From Streptomyces sp. HD (GTDB lineage: Bacteria; Actinomycetota; Actinomycetes; Streptomycetales; Streptomycetaceae), in NCBI RefSeq assembly GCF_028369295.1, contig NZ_JAQMYP010000025.1, positions 1 through 64,000 on the forward strand: a DNA stretch of 64,000 nt, read 5' to 3'. The notes under the pieces are model-generated. The model was not told the origin of the DNA. It made no database searches and saw only the letters and a program-made list of their open reading frames with translations. Made by a program: the position numbers and the translations under genes. Shown here piece after piece: positions 34,685 through 42,461 of this stretch (its first letter is position 1; each line of letters starts with the position of its first letter).

Positions 34685-35677
34685 CTACCAGGCGAAGGCC
34701 TCCGGAGACGGACCCGGGCCCGGGAACACCTCGTCCAGCCCGGCCAGCAGCTCCTCGCTCAGCTCCAGCTCGGACGCCCGCAGCGCGGATTCGAGCTGTT
34801 CGGCGGTGCGCGGGCCGACGATCGGGCCGGTCACGCCCGGGCGGGTGAGCAGCCAGGCCAGCGCGACCTCGCCGGGCTCCAGGCCGTGCTTGTCGAGCAG
34901 GTCCTCGTAGGCCTGGATCTTCGCCCGTACGGCCGGGTCGGCGAGGGATTCGGCGGCCCGCCCGGAGCCGCGCCGGCCGCCCTCGACCTCCTTCTTGATG
35001 ACGCCGCCGAGCAGTCCGCCGTGCAGCGGCGACCAGGGGATCACGCCGAGGCCGTACTCCTGCGCGGCCGGGATGACCTCCATCTCGGCGCGGCGCTCGA
35101 AGAGGTTGTAGAGGCACTGCTCGCTGACGAGGCCGATGGTGCCGCCGCGCCGGGCGGCGATCTCGTTGGCCTGGGCGATCTTGTACCCGGGGAAGTTGGA
35201 CGACCCGACGTAGAGGATCTTCCCCTGCTGGACCAGCACGTCGATGGCCTGCCAGATCTCCTCGAAGGGAGTGGCGCGGTCGATGTGGTGGAACTGGTAG
35301 ACGTCGATGTAGTCGGTCTGCAGCCGCTTCAGTGAGGCGTCGACGGCCCGCCGGATGTTCACGGCCGACAGCTTGTCGTGGTTGGGCCAAGCCGCGCCGT
35401 CCGCGCCCATGTTGCCGTACACCTTGGTGGCGAGGACGACCTTGTCGCGGTTGGCGGTGCTCTTCGCGAACCAGTTGCCGATGATGCTTTCGGTACGGCC
35501 CTTGTTCTCGCCCCAGCCGTACACGTTGGCCGTGTCGAAGTAGTTGATGCCCGCGTCCAGGGCCGCATCCATGATCGCGTGACTGTCCGCTTCGTCCGTC
35601 TGCGGACCGAAGTTCATGGTGCCGAGGACGAGGCGGCTGACCTTGAGTCCCGTGCGTCCGAGCTGCGTGTACTTCAT
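34685..35677 (-). CDS. Aldo/keto reductase
   Basis: 330 residues. AKR barrel signatures: LGTMNFGPQTDEADSHAI, GINYFDTANVYGWGENKG (catalytic Asp and Tyr), the Lys in VVLATKVYG, and LQTDYIDVYQFHHIDRATP with its catalytic His region. NADPH-dependent reduction of carbonyls; the natural substrate is unknown. A MerR-type promoter with a 19-bp spacer lies immediately upstream, and the message may be leaderless. Confidence 0.92.
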   Translation of the reverse strand: MKYTQLGRTGLKVSRLVLGTMNFGPQTDEADSHAIMDAALDAGINYFDTANVYGWGENKGRTESIIGNWFAKSTANRDKVVLATKVYGNMGADGAAWPNHDKLSAVNIRRAVDASLKRLQTDYIDVYQFHHIDRATPFEEIWQAIDVLVQQGKILYVGSSNFPGYKIAQANEIAARRGGTIGLVSEQCLYNLFERRAEMEVIPAAQEYGLGVIPWSPLHGGLLGGVIKKEVEGGRRGSGRAAESLADPAVRAKIQAYEDLLDKHGLEPGEVALAWLLTRPGVTGPIVGPRTAEQLESALRASELELSEELLAGLDEVFPGPGPSPEAFAW

Positions 35678-35684
35678 GGCTTGA

Positions 35685-35715
35685 ACGCTAGCTGTGTGGA
35701 GTGCGCTCTAGGCAA
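35685..35715 (-). promoter_or_regulatory. MerR-type promoter of the aldo/keto reductase gene
   Basis: On the coding strand TTGCCT (-35, 35715-35710) and TAGCGT (-10, 35690-35685) are separated by exactly 19 bp, containing the near-palindrome AGAGCGCACTCC. A long 19-bp spacer with a centred dyad is the hallmark of MerR-family-activated promoters. The -10 box lies 7 bp before the ATG, so transcription may begin at or near the start codon. No merR gene is adjacent. Confidence 0.65.
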
Positions 35716-35821
35716 GGGGTCCTGACGGTGTTGACACTAACTGAGGGATAGTGCTTTCCTTCGGGAAGTGCAACCTTGAACTTTCAATATCTCCTTCCCA
35801 TGTCCCTGACGGGAGAACACC

Positions 35822-36751
35822 ATGCCCCCCACCACGTCAGTTCGCCGTGCCCTCGTGGCTGTCCTCGCCTCCGCCGCCGTCCTGGGCGCCGCCGCCGTAC
35901 CGGCGGTCGCGGCACCGCACACCGCCTCCGTCCGTCATGTCGGTTACGGCGATGCCGCCAGCCTCGGCTACCAGAAGGCCGTCGCCGAGCGCGTCCTCAA
36001 GGGCGTGTTCGAGCAGGGCGACACCGAGGTCGTCGACCGCTACGTCCGCCCCGACTACATCCAGCACAACCCGCTCGCGCCGGACGGGGCGGAGACGCTG
36101 AAGAACCTGGGTGTCTCGGTCCACCAGCAGTTCCCGGACTTCCGGTACGACATCAAGCGGGTCATCTCCGAGGGCGACCTCGTGCTGGTGCACTCCAACG
36201 TCGTCGCGACACCGGGGGCGCGGGGGCAGGCCGTGTTCGACATCTTCCGCTTCCAGGGCGGGCGGATCGCCGAGCACTGGGACGTCGGGCAGGACGTCCC
36301 CGCGACCTCGGCCAACGGCAACGACATGTTCTCGACGGAGAGTTGGCCGCGCACGCAGCAGCCGGGGCCGGCGTGGCTGACGGCGTACAACAAGCAGCTG
36401 GTCACGAAGGCCTTCGACCAGTTGCTGGTCCGCAAGGACCTGTCCGCGATCGACCGGTACTGGGGTCCCGAGTACCACCAGCACAACCCGTCGATCGCGG
36501 ACGGCGTAGCGGGCGTGAAGGCCGGCCTGGGCGGGTTCTTCGAGGCGTTCCCGCAGCTGAAGGTCACGCCGAAGCGGGTGATCGCCGAGGGGGACCTGGT
36601 CGCCGTCCACAGCCACTACGTGAACGCGCCGGGAGAGCGGGGGCAGGCCATCGTGGATCTGTTCCGGGTGCGGGCCGGGAAGATCGTGGAGCACTGGGAC
36701 GTGATCCAGGATGTGCCGGCCACGTCCGCGAACGACAACACCATGTTCTAG
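35822..36751 (+). CDS. Secreted protein with two SnoaL/NTF2-like domains
   Basis: 309 residues; ATG at 35822 with GGGAGA upstream. A signal peptide (RRALVAVLASAAVLGAAAVP) is followed by two SnoaL-like cone folds: ~50-165 (DRYVRPDYIQHNPLAPDG to GGRIAEHWDVGQDVP) and ~190-309 (DRYWGPEYHQHNPSIADG to AGKIVEHWDVIQDVP). The repeated HNP and EHWDV motifs mark an internal duplication. Family members include polyketide cyclases and ester cyclases, but export makes a biosynthetic role doubtful. Divergent from the aldo/keto reductase gene. Confidence 0.85.
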   Translation: MPPTTSVRRALVAVLASAAVLGAAAVPAVAAPHTASVRHVGYGDAASLGYQKAVAERVLKGVFEQGDTEVVDRYVRPDYIQHNPLAPDGAETLKNLGVSVHQQFPDFRYDIKRVISEGDLVLVHSNVVATPGARGQAVFDIFRFQGGRIAEHWDVGQDVPATSANGNDMFSTESWPRTQQPGPAWLTAYNKQLVTKAFDQLLVRKDLSAIDRYWGPEYHQHNPSIADGVAGVKAGLGGFFEAFPQLKVTPKRVIAEGDLVAVHSHYVNAPGERGQAIVDLFRVRAGKIVEHWDVIQDVPATSANDNTMF

Positions 36752-36806
36752 ACCCTGTCCCAGTGGCTCGTCACGAGGTCACTGGTCTGCGCCCGCCTCC
36801 CTCTTC

Positions 36807-37556
36807 TCAGCCGAGGTGGCGGGCGAAGAACCGCAGCGTGCTGTCCAGTTCGAAGGCCGGGAGCTCCGCGTGCCCGCCGGGGTTGGCGTGCAGGGTCTTC
36901 TCGGCCGAGGCCAGCGCGTCGAACAGCGCCAGGCCCTGGGCGCGCGGCACGCGCTCATCGTCCCACTGCAGCAGGAACTCCACCGGGACGGTGATCCGCG
37001 CGGCAACCTCGGCCGCCGACCCGAGTGCCCCGCCCAGGCCCAGTACGGCGGCGCGCACCCGGGGTTCGGCGGCGACGAAGGGAACGCCGAGGCCGCAGCC
37101 GAGGGACACACCCCAGTAGCCGACGGGGCCGGGGCCGACGTACTCGACCTCCTGGACCGCATCCAGAACCGCCTGCCATTCCGGGACGGTCCGGCGGGCC
37201 ACGAGCGCCTGGAAGTCGGCGATCAGCGGGGCGAGTTCCTCTCCGGCGGCCACGCGGGCCTGGTTCTCGGTGGCGATCCGGTCGTACTCCTCGTGGACCG
37301 GCCGGTCGCCGTGGCCGGGTACGTCGACCGCCACGACGGCGAAACCGCACTCGGCCACGAAGCGGTGGGCGCGGGCCACGATGCCGGGGGCCTTCTTGTG
37401 ATGACCGCCGCCGTGCCCCATCAGGATCAGGGGCCGGGTACCGGTGGCGCCTTCCGGGGTCCACAGGACGCCGGGTATGTCGTCGGGAGTCTCACCGAGG
37501 GTGAAGAGTCGTTCGGAGACGCCGTCGGAGGATGTCACAACAGAGGTGAAGCGCAT
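36807..37556 (-). CDS. Alpha/beta hydrolase (dienelactone hydrolase-like)
   Basis: 249 residues from ATG at 37556. The oxyanion region is LILMGHGGGHHK and the nucleophile elbow GYWGVSLGCGLG (Gly-Val-Ser-Leu-Gly). Asp in LQWDDERVP and His in ANPGGHAEL complete the triad. Probably an esterase of unknown substrate. It converges on the SnoaL gene with 55 bp between stops. Confidence 0.85.
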   Translation of the reverse strand: MRFTSVVTSSDGVSERLFTLGETPDDIPGVLWTPEGATGTRPLILMGHGGGHHKKAPGIVARAHRFVAECGFAVVAVDVPGHGDRPVHEEYDRIATENQARVAAGEELAPLIADFQALVARRTVPEWQAVLDAVQEVEYVGPGPVGYWGVSLGCGLGVPFVAAEPRVRAAVLGLGGALGSAAEVAARITVPVEFLLQWDDERVPRAQGLALFDALASAEKTLHANPGGHAELPAFELDSTLRFFARHLG

Positions 37557-37711
37557 AGCGTTTCGAGCCTTTCGGGGTGCCTGCTGCGGGCGCTCCCCTA
37601 GGCCATGCGGGGGAGGGGGGCCCGACCTGTCAGTGCGTTGATCGGTCTCACCTCCTCGGGGCGTCACGGTGCACGGCGGCTGTCAACTTAACACCGGCGG
37701 CCGTGTTTCGC

Positions 37712-38110
37712 TCAGTCGCGGGGGAAGCCGTCGGTCTTGAGAACGAGGTCGACCACCGTGTCGGTCAGGTCGATGTCGGTGCCGAAGTCCACCGACGTCC
37801 TCACGGCGTAGTCGCCGTCCTTGGGGTGGGTGTAGACGTAGCACCGCCCCTGGTAGGGATCGGCGATGACGTAGACGGGGACCTCGCCACTGCGTAGGCA
37901 GCCTTTTTCGGCCCGTAGTCGTTGGCGGCAGTGCCCTCGGAGATGACCTCGGCGACGAACTCGACGTCCTGGTGACACCAATGGCCTTTGTCGTCCTGCT
38001 TTGACCCTGAATCCTTCGCGGACGGGCATCCGCTCAAGGCGCTCGAACCACTCGTCCAGGCGCTCGGTGTTCGCGTCGGCCATCTTGATCCTGTCTTGAA
38101 GGACGGTCAT
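37712..38110 (-). pseudogene. Decayed Uma2 paralogue
   Basis: The N-terminus (MTVLQDRIKMADANTERLDE) and C-terminus (EVPVYVIADPYQGRCYVYTH, then VVDLVLKTDGFPRD) match the intact Uma2 at 33249-33836. Relative to it, about 70 codons (the MSPQ region) are missing with a frame change at the junction near 38000. A second frame change of one base near 37890 restores the frame after the segment CHQDVEFVAEVISEGTAAND. The reading frame thus shifts twice and the active-site half is lost. Its upstream 32-bp element is retained. Confidence 0.85.
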
Positions 38111-38147
38111 CGTGACGGTCCTCCCCGGCTGCCCCACGGACAGGCGT

Positions 38148-38179
38148 AGCCGCGTAGTACAACGATACGCACAGTGACC
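38148..38179 (-). promoter_or_regulatory. Shared upstream element of Uma2 paralogues, copy B
   Basis: 30 of 32 bases identical to 33874-33905, located 38 bp upstream of the pseudogene start, the same distance as in the intact locus. It shows that the duplication covered the promoter region as well as the gene. Confidence 0.5.
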
Positions 38180-38197
38180 ATGGCACGGAGAGGAAAC

Positions 38198-38878
38198 TCA
38201 CGCCGCGTACGGCTCGCCCAGGTCCCAGGCCTGGTACATCGCCTCCGCGAACGCCTCCGCGATCTTGTGCTCGCCGCTCGCGTTCGGGTGGGTGCCGTCG
38301 TACGTGTCGAGGTTGATGTCGTACGACGGGGGAGGGGAGGTCAGGAGGAGAGGGGAGCGGGGCTCGTCCAGGTCCGCGACGGTCTTCGCCAGCAACTCGT
38401 TGAAGCGGGTCACCTGGGCCCCGAAGGGCTCGTCGGACTCGGCGCGGACGTTCGGGATCACCGGCAGGACCACGATCCGCACCCGGGGGTTCGCCGACCG
38501 TGCCTCGGCCACGAAGCCGCGGACGTTCTCCGCCGTCTGCTCGGCGTTCGTGTAGAAGCCCAGGTCGATCAGGCCCAGCGAGACCAGCAGCACATCGGCC
38601 CGGCACGACCGCACCGCCTCGCCGATCAGCGGCGCCATGTGCAGCCAGCCCTCGCCCCAGCCGGCCAGGTGGGCGCGGGGGAAGGCGGGGTCGGGGTCGG
38701 CGTACTCGTACGACGTGGGCGCGTCCGTCGCCTTGTCGTACAGGGTCTCGCGCGGGCCGACGAGGGCGAAGGGGCCGTCGTATGTCTCACGCAGGTGCTG
38801 CCACATGCGGTAGCGCCATGTGTGTTCGCCGGCGCTGCCGATGGTCTGGGAGTCGCCGACGGGCATGAACCTGAGCAT
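38198..38878 (-). CDS. SGNH/GDSL hydrolase
   Basis: 226 residues. Block I is PVGDSQTIG (Ser nucleophile), block III VLLVSLGLIDLG, and block V the Asp/His pair in DGTHPNASGEHKIAEA. There is no signal peptide, so it is likely a cytoplasmic esterase or acyl hydrolase. An in-frame ATG four codons in is an alternative start. Block III has Gly-Leu-Ile-Asp where Gly-x-Asn-Asp is usual, so the oxyanion Asn seems replaced. Confidence 0.85.
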   Translation of the reverse strand: MLRFMPVGDSQTIGSAGEHTWRYRMWQHLRETYDGPFALVGPRETLYDKATDAPTSYEYADPDPAFPRAHLAGWGEGWLHMAPLIGEAVRSCRADVLLVSLGLIDLGFYTNAEQTAENVRGFVAEARSANPRVRIVVLPVIPNVRAESDEPFGAQVTRFNELLAKTVADLDEPRSPLLLTSPPPSYDINLDTYDGTHPNASGEHKIAEAFAEAMYQAWDLGEPYAA

Positions 38879-38978
38879 CCGCTCATGATGGACGATCGCT
38901 ACCTATCGGTAGTGGCGGGCGGGGTGTGAAGCCTGACACGCCGCCCGAACGGTCGGAGCGGATGGCAGGCTTGAGGGC

Positions 38979-39950
38979 ATGCGTCGACCGCTCGCCATAC
39001 TCGCCGGGGTCCTCCTCACCGGTGCCCTCACCCTGCCCGCCTCCGCCGCCGACGGGAACGAGGACTTCACGATCAAGGACCCGCGGATCACCGAGTCCAG
39101 CGGCCTCGCCGCCTCCCGGCAGCACCCGGGCATCTACTGGACCCACAACGACCAGGACGAGGGCGCCTACCTCTACGCCGTCGACAGCAGCACCGGCGAG
39201 ACCGTCGCGACGATCACCATGACCGGCGTGGGCACCCCGCGTGACGTCGAGGCGATCTCCATGGGGCCGGACAACCAGCTCTACGTCGGTGACATCGGCG
39301 ACAACGACGGTGTCGAGTGGCCCTATGTGTGGGTCTACCGGCTGCCCGAGCCCAAGACGCTCAAGGACCAGTCCGTCCGTGCCACGCAGTACGTCGTGAA
39401 GTACTCCGACGGCACGCGTGACGCCGAGTCACTCGTCGTGCACCCCAAGACCGGGCGCGTCTACATCATCGACAAGCAGGAGGACGGCGGGCACCTGTAC
39501 GAGTCACCGGCCGAGCTCTCCCCTTCCGGGACGAACGTCTTCAAACCCGTCGCCCCCGTCGACCTCTGGGCCACCGACGCCGCCTTCTCGCCGGACGGCA
39601 AGACCCTCGCCGTACGCGGCTACTTCGGCGGCATCGCGTACGACTGGAACGGCGGCAGGCTCAAGCGGCTGGAGCGCATCAGCGTGCCCCTCGGGCAGGG
39701 GGAGTCCATCAGCTACTCGCCCGACGGGACCAAGATCATGCTCGGGAGCGAGGGGGCCGGCAGTGCCGTGGTGGCGAAGGACGCCCCCGGGGGCTCCGGA
39801 TCCTCCGACTCGTCCTCCGGCAGCGGGAGTTCGGCCTCCTCGGACGACGGGGGCGGTGGCATGGGCGGGGACATCAAGGTCGGCGCCGTCGCGGTGGTCG
39901 TCGCCTGCGTCGTCGTCTTCGGACTGCGGAGGCTGCTGCGACGGGGGTGA
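38979..39950 (+). CDS. Secreted beta-propeller-like protein with C-terminal membrane anchor
   Basis: 323 residues. A signal peptide (PLAILAGVLLTGALTLPASA) is followed by repeated WD40/PD40-like blades (VEAISMGPDNQLYVGDIGDN, AAFSPDGKTLAVRGYFG, ISYSPDGTKIMLGSEG). A Ser/Gly-rich stalk leads to one C-terminal membrane helix (GAVAVVVACVVVFGLRR). Probably a surface-tethered interaction domain; no catalytic residues identified. Start ATG 38979 with GAGGGC upstream. Confidence 0.8.
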   Translation: MRRPLAILAGVLLTGALTLPASAADGNEDFTIKDPRITESSGLAASRQHPGIYWTHNDQDEGAYLYAVDSSTGETVATITMTGVGTPRDVEAISMGPDNQLYVGDIGDNDGVEWPYVWVYRLPEPKTLKDQSVRATQYVVKYSDGTRDAESLVVHPKTGRVYIIDKQEDGGHLYESPAELSPSGTNVFKPVAPVDLWATDAAFSPDGKTLAVRGYFGGIAYDWNGGRLKRLERISVPLGQGESISYSPDGTKIMLGSEGAGSAVVAKDAPGGSGSSDSSSGSGSSASSDDGGGGMGGDIKVGAVAVVVACVVVFGLRRLLRRG

Positions 39951-40004
39951 GGCTCCTGAGCCGGATCGCCATGATCGCGGAGCCGACGCCCTGGCCGACA
40001 GGGC

Positions 40005-40163
40005 CTAGGCAGGCACTGTCGTCGCCGTCGTCCCCCCCCGCCCGGCAACAAAGACCTCCAGTCCGTCCAGGATCCGTTGCAACCCGAACTCGAAGTGGTC
40101 GAAGTCGGGGCCCTAGGTGTTCTCGTCGAGGGAGGCCGTGAGGGGGTAGCGCCCGGAGGGCAT
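40005..40163 (-). pseudogene. Remnant of a TetR/AcrR regulator C-terminal domain
   Basis: Reading on the minus strand from 40163, the segment RYPLTASLDENT is followed by an in-frame TAG, then GPDFDHFEFGLQRILDGLEV, a tail typical of the tetracycline-repressor-type C-terminal domain, and a stop at 40005. Many family members have Trp where the TAG stands, so a TGG-to-TAG change is plausible. The DNA-binding half is absent upstream. It lies within the 413-bp spacer 39951-40363, which otherwise holds the CebR site and no gene. Confidence 0.75.
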
Positions 40164-40310
40164 GGCGGTGTTCCTGCCGCTCGCGGTGCGCCGTTTTTCA
40201 GAAGCTCAGCCGCTGATTCCGGAAGCTGAGCCGTTGACTGAGCGGGCTGATGCCGCGCACCTCCTTGACGTGCCGATGGTGCGTCAGTTTCCTGGGAGGT
40301 GCGCGGTGCA

Positions 40311-40324
40311 TGGGAGCGCTCCCA
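40311..40324. promoter_or_regulatory. CebR operator
   Basis: TGGGAGCGCTCCCA, a perfect 14-bp palindrome identical to the known CebR box, 39 bp before the cellulase start. CebR is the cellobiose/cellotriose-responsive LacI-type repressor of cellulose utilisation in Streptomyces. The cebR gene itself is not in the window. Confidence 0.93.
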
Positions 40325-40363
40325 TCCGTTCCGGGGCCGCGCCTCTCCGAGAGGAGCAGGGAC

Positions 40364-41878
40364 ATGTTCCGCAGCTTGCGAAGAGGGCTGTGTGCGGTGG
40401 TCGCGGCGCTGCTGTTACCGCTGGCCGGGGTCGGTGCGCAGCCGGCCGGTGCCGCCGAGGCGGGCGCCGGCTACTGGCACACCAGCGGGCGGCAGATCCT
40501 GGACGCGGCCGGGCAGCCGGTCCGTATCGCCGGGATCAACTGGTTCGGCTTCGAGACCGGCAACCACGTCGTCCACGGCCTGTGGGCCCGCGACTACAAG
40601 AGCATGCTCGACCAGATGAAATCGCTGGGCTACAACACCCTCCGCCTCCCCTTCAGCGACGACATCCTCAAGTCCGGCACCATGCCGGACAGCATCAACT
40701 TCGCCGACGGCAAGAACGCCGATCTGCAGGGGCTGACGTCCGTGCAGGTCCTGGACCGGATCGTGGCGTACGCCGGCCAGGCCGGCCTGAAGATCGTCCT
40801 GGACCGGCACCGGCCGGACGCGGGCGGGCAGTCGGCGCTCTGGTACACGGCCTCGGTCCCGGAGTCGACATGGATCGCCAACCTGAAGTCGCTGGCGACG
40901 CGCTACAAGGGCAACACCACCGTGATCGGCATCGACCTGCACAACGAGCCCCACGATCCCGCCTGTTGGGGCTGCGGCGACACCACGCGCGACTGGCGGC
41001 TCGCCGCACAACGGGCCGGGAACGCCGTCCTGTCCGTCAACCCTGACCTTCTGATCATGGTCGAGGGCGTCCAGTCGTACAACGGCGTCAGCGGCTGGTG
41101 GGGCGGCAACCTCATGGGCGTGGCCCAGTACCCGGTGCAGCTCGACGTCCCGAACCGGCTGGTCTACTCCGCGCACGACTACGCGACGAGCGTGGCCCAG
41201 CAGCCCTGGTTCGGCGACCCGTCCTTCCCGGACAACCTGCCCGGCGTCTGGGACCGGTACTGGGGCTACATCTTCAAGCAGAACATCGCCCCGGTCTGGC
41301 TCGGCGAGTTCGGTACGACACTCCAGTCGACGGTGGACCAGAAGTGGCTGACCGCGCTGGCGAGCTATCTGAGGTCGACCTCGGCACACGGCGCGGACTC
41401 CTTCCACTGGACCTTCTGGTCCTGGAACCCCAACTCCGGTGACACGGGCGGCATCCTGAAGGACGACTGGTCGACAGTGGACACGGTCAAGGACGGCTAC
41501 CTGGCGACCATCAAGGCGCCGGGCTTCCCGGGAAGCGGGGGAGGCGGCGACCCCGACCCGGATCCCGGCGGGGGCACGGCGGCCTGCAGTGCCGTCTACA
41601 CCGTAAGCAGCGACTGGGGCGGCGGCTTCAACGCCGAGGTGAAGGTGACGAACACGGGTTCCTTGCCGGTCAAGTCCTGGAAGGTGACGTGGACTTGGGG
41701 CGGGGCGCAGAAGGTCACCAGCATGTGGAACGCGTCGTACGCACAGAGCGGGGGCACCGTCACCGTCTCGAACGCCGACCACAACGGGGCGATCGCGGCC
41801 GGTGGCTCGGCGAGCTTCGGGTTTTCGGGGGCGCCCGGGGGCGGGGGTGTGCATGGTGTGAGCTGTACGGCGACCTGA
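40364..41878 (+). CDS. Secreted cellulase: GH5 catalytic domain plus CBM2
   Basis: 504 residues; ATG at 40364 behind GAGGAG. Signal peptide (~35 residues), then a GH5 endoglucanase domain at ~38-385: the acid/base Glu is in IGIDLHNEPHDP and the nucleophile Glu in VWLGEFGTT. A Gly/Asp/Pro linker (GGGGDPDPDPGGG) precedes a carbohydrate-binding module family 2 (CSAVYTVSSDWGGGFNAEV to the final C) with its terminal disulfide cysteines and surface Trp residues. It hydrolyses beta-1,4-glucan outside the cell. Control by CebR is predicted from the operator upstream. Confidence 0.93.
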   Translation: MFRSLRRGLCAVVAALLLPLAGVGAQPAGAAEAGAGYWHTSGRQILDAAGQPVRIAGINWFGFETGNHVVHGLWARDYKSMLDQMKSLGYNTLRLPFSDDILKSGTMPDSINFADGKNADLQGLTSVQVLDRIVAYAGQAGLKIVLDRHRPDAGGQSALWYTASVPESTWIANLKSLATRYKGNTTVIGIDLHNEPHDPACWGCGDTTRDWRLAAQRAGNAVLSVNPDLLIMVEGVQSYNGVSGWWGGNLMGVAQYPVQLDVPNRLVYSAHDYATSVAQQPWFGDPSFPDNLPGVWDRYWGYIFKQNIAPVWLGEFGTTLQSTVDQKWLTALASYLRSTSAHGADSFHWTFWSWNPNSGDTGGILKDDWSTVDTVKDGYLATIKAPGFPGSGGGGDPDPDPGGGTAACSAVYTVSSDWGGGFNAEVKVTNTGSLPVKSWKVTWTWGGAQKVTSMWNASYAQSGGTVTVSNADHNGAIAAGGSASFGFSGAPGGGGVHGVSCTAT

Positions 41879-41905
41879 GCGCGAGGTCTACGACGGGGTG
41901 AGCGC

Positions 41906-41938
41906 GAGGGGCGCCCGGGTGAGTGCCGGGCGCCCCTC
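41906..41938. terminator. Bidirectional terminator
   Basis: Perfect 13-bp arms GAGGGGCGCCCGG and CCGGGCGCCCCTC with a 7-nt loop, between the convergent cellulase and I36-inhibitor genes. Confidence 0.9.
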
Positions 41939-41972
41939 ATCGTCGTACCGCTTGAGACGGCTGTGGCGTCGT

Positions 41973-42458
41973 TCAGCAGGCCCTGGCCCACTTGTGGGAG
42001 GCGATGTTGTCGTTCAGGGACTGGTTGTCCCCTCCGGCGCCGCCTCCGTTGGGGCCGAATTTGATGTGCACGATGTTTTCGAGGTAGCGGCCGTTCCCGA
42101 GGCAGTACCAGGCACCCGTTTGGCCGGGCCCGTAGTAGACGATGACGTCGTCGTTCCCGCTGGGGAAACCGCTGTTCTGGAGGGAGCTTGCCTTGTTGCG
42201 CATGTTTCCGCCGGGGGAGCAGGTGTTCCAGTTGCCGTCGTTGAGCGACCACTTGCAGTAGCTGCCGCCCCTGTTCTGGTGCTCGTACGCGTAGAGGTTG
42301 CCGTCCGCGAGGGGGCCCACGGGCGCCTCGGCGGCAACACGCCGTGCGGACAGGTCGCGGTCGAGGTCGGACGCCTGTGCGGTGGCGGGCAGGGCGGACA
42401 GCGTCAGGGCGGTGAGGCCTATCGCTGCCAATGCAGTGGTGATCTTGGTCTTGGTCAC
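41973..42458 (-). CDS. Peptidase inhibitor family I36 protein
   Basis: 161 residues: Sec signal peptide (TALAAIGLTALTLSALPATA), a short pro-region, then a beta/gamma-crystallin-like fold with LYAYEHQNRGGSYCKWSLND and four cysteines, as in the Streptomyces metalloproteinase inhibitor SMPI (family I36). It is exported and probably protects against or modulates extracellular metalloproteases. It converges on the cellulase gene and lies 3 bp downstream of the lipoprotein gene on its own strand. Confidence 0.85.
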   Translation of the reverse strand: MTKTKITTALAAIGLTALTLSALPATAQASDLDRDLSARRVAAEAPVGPLADGNLYAYEHQNRGGSYCKWSLNDGNWNTCSPGGNMRNKASSLQNSGFPSGNDDVIVYYGPGQTGAWYCLGNGRYLENIVHIKFGPNGGGAGGDNQSLNDNIASHKWARAC

Positions 42459-42461
42459 TGG

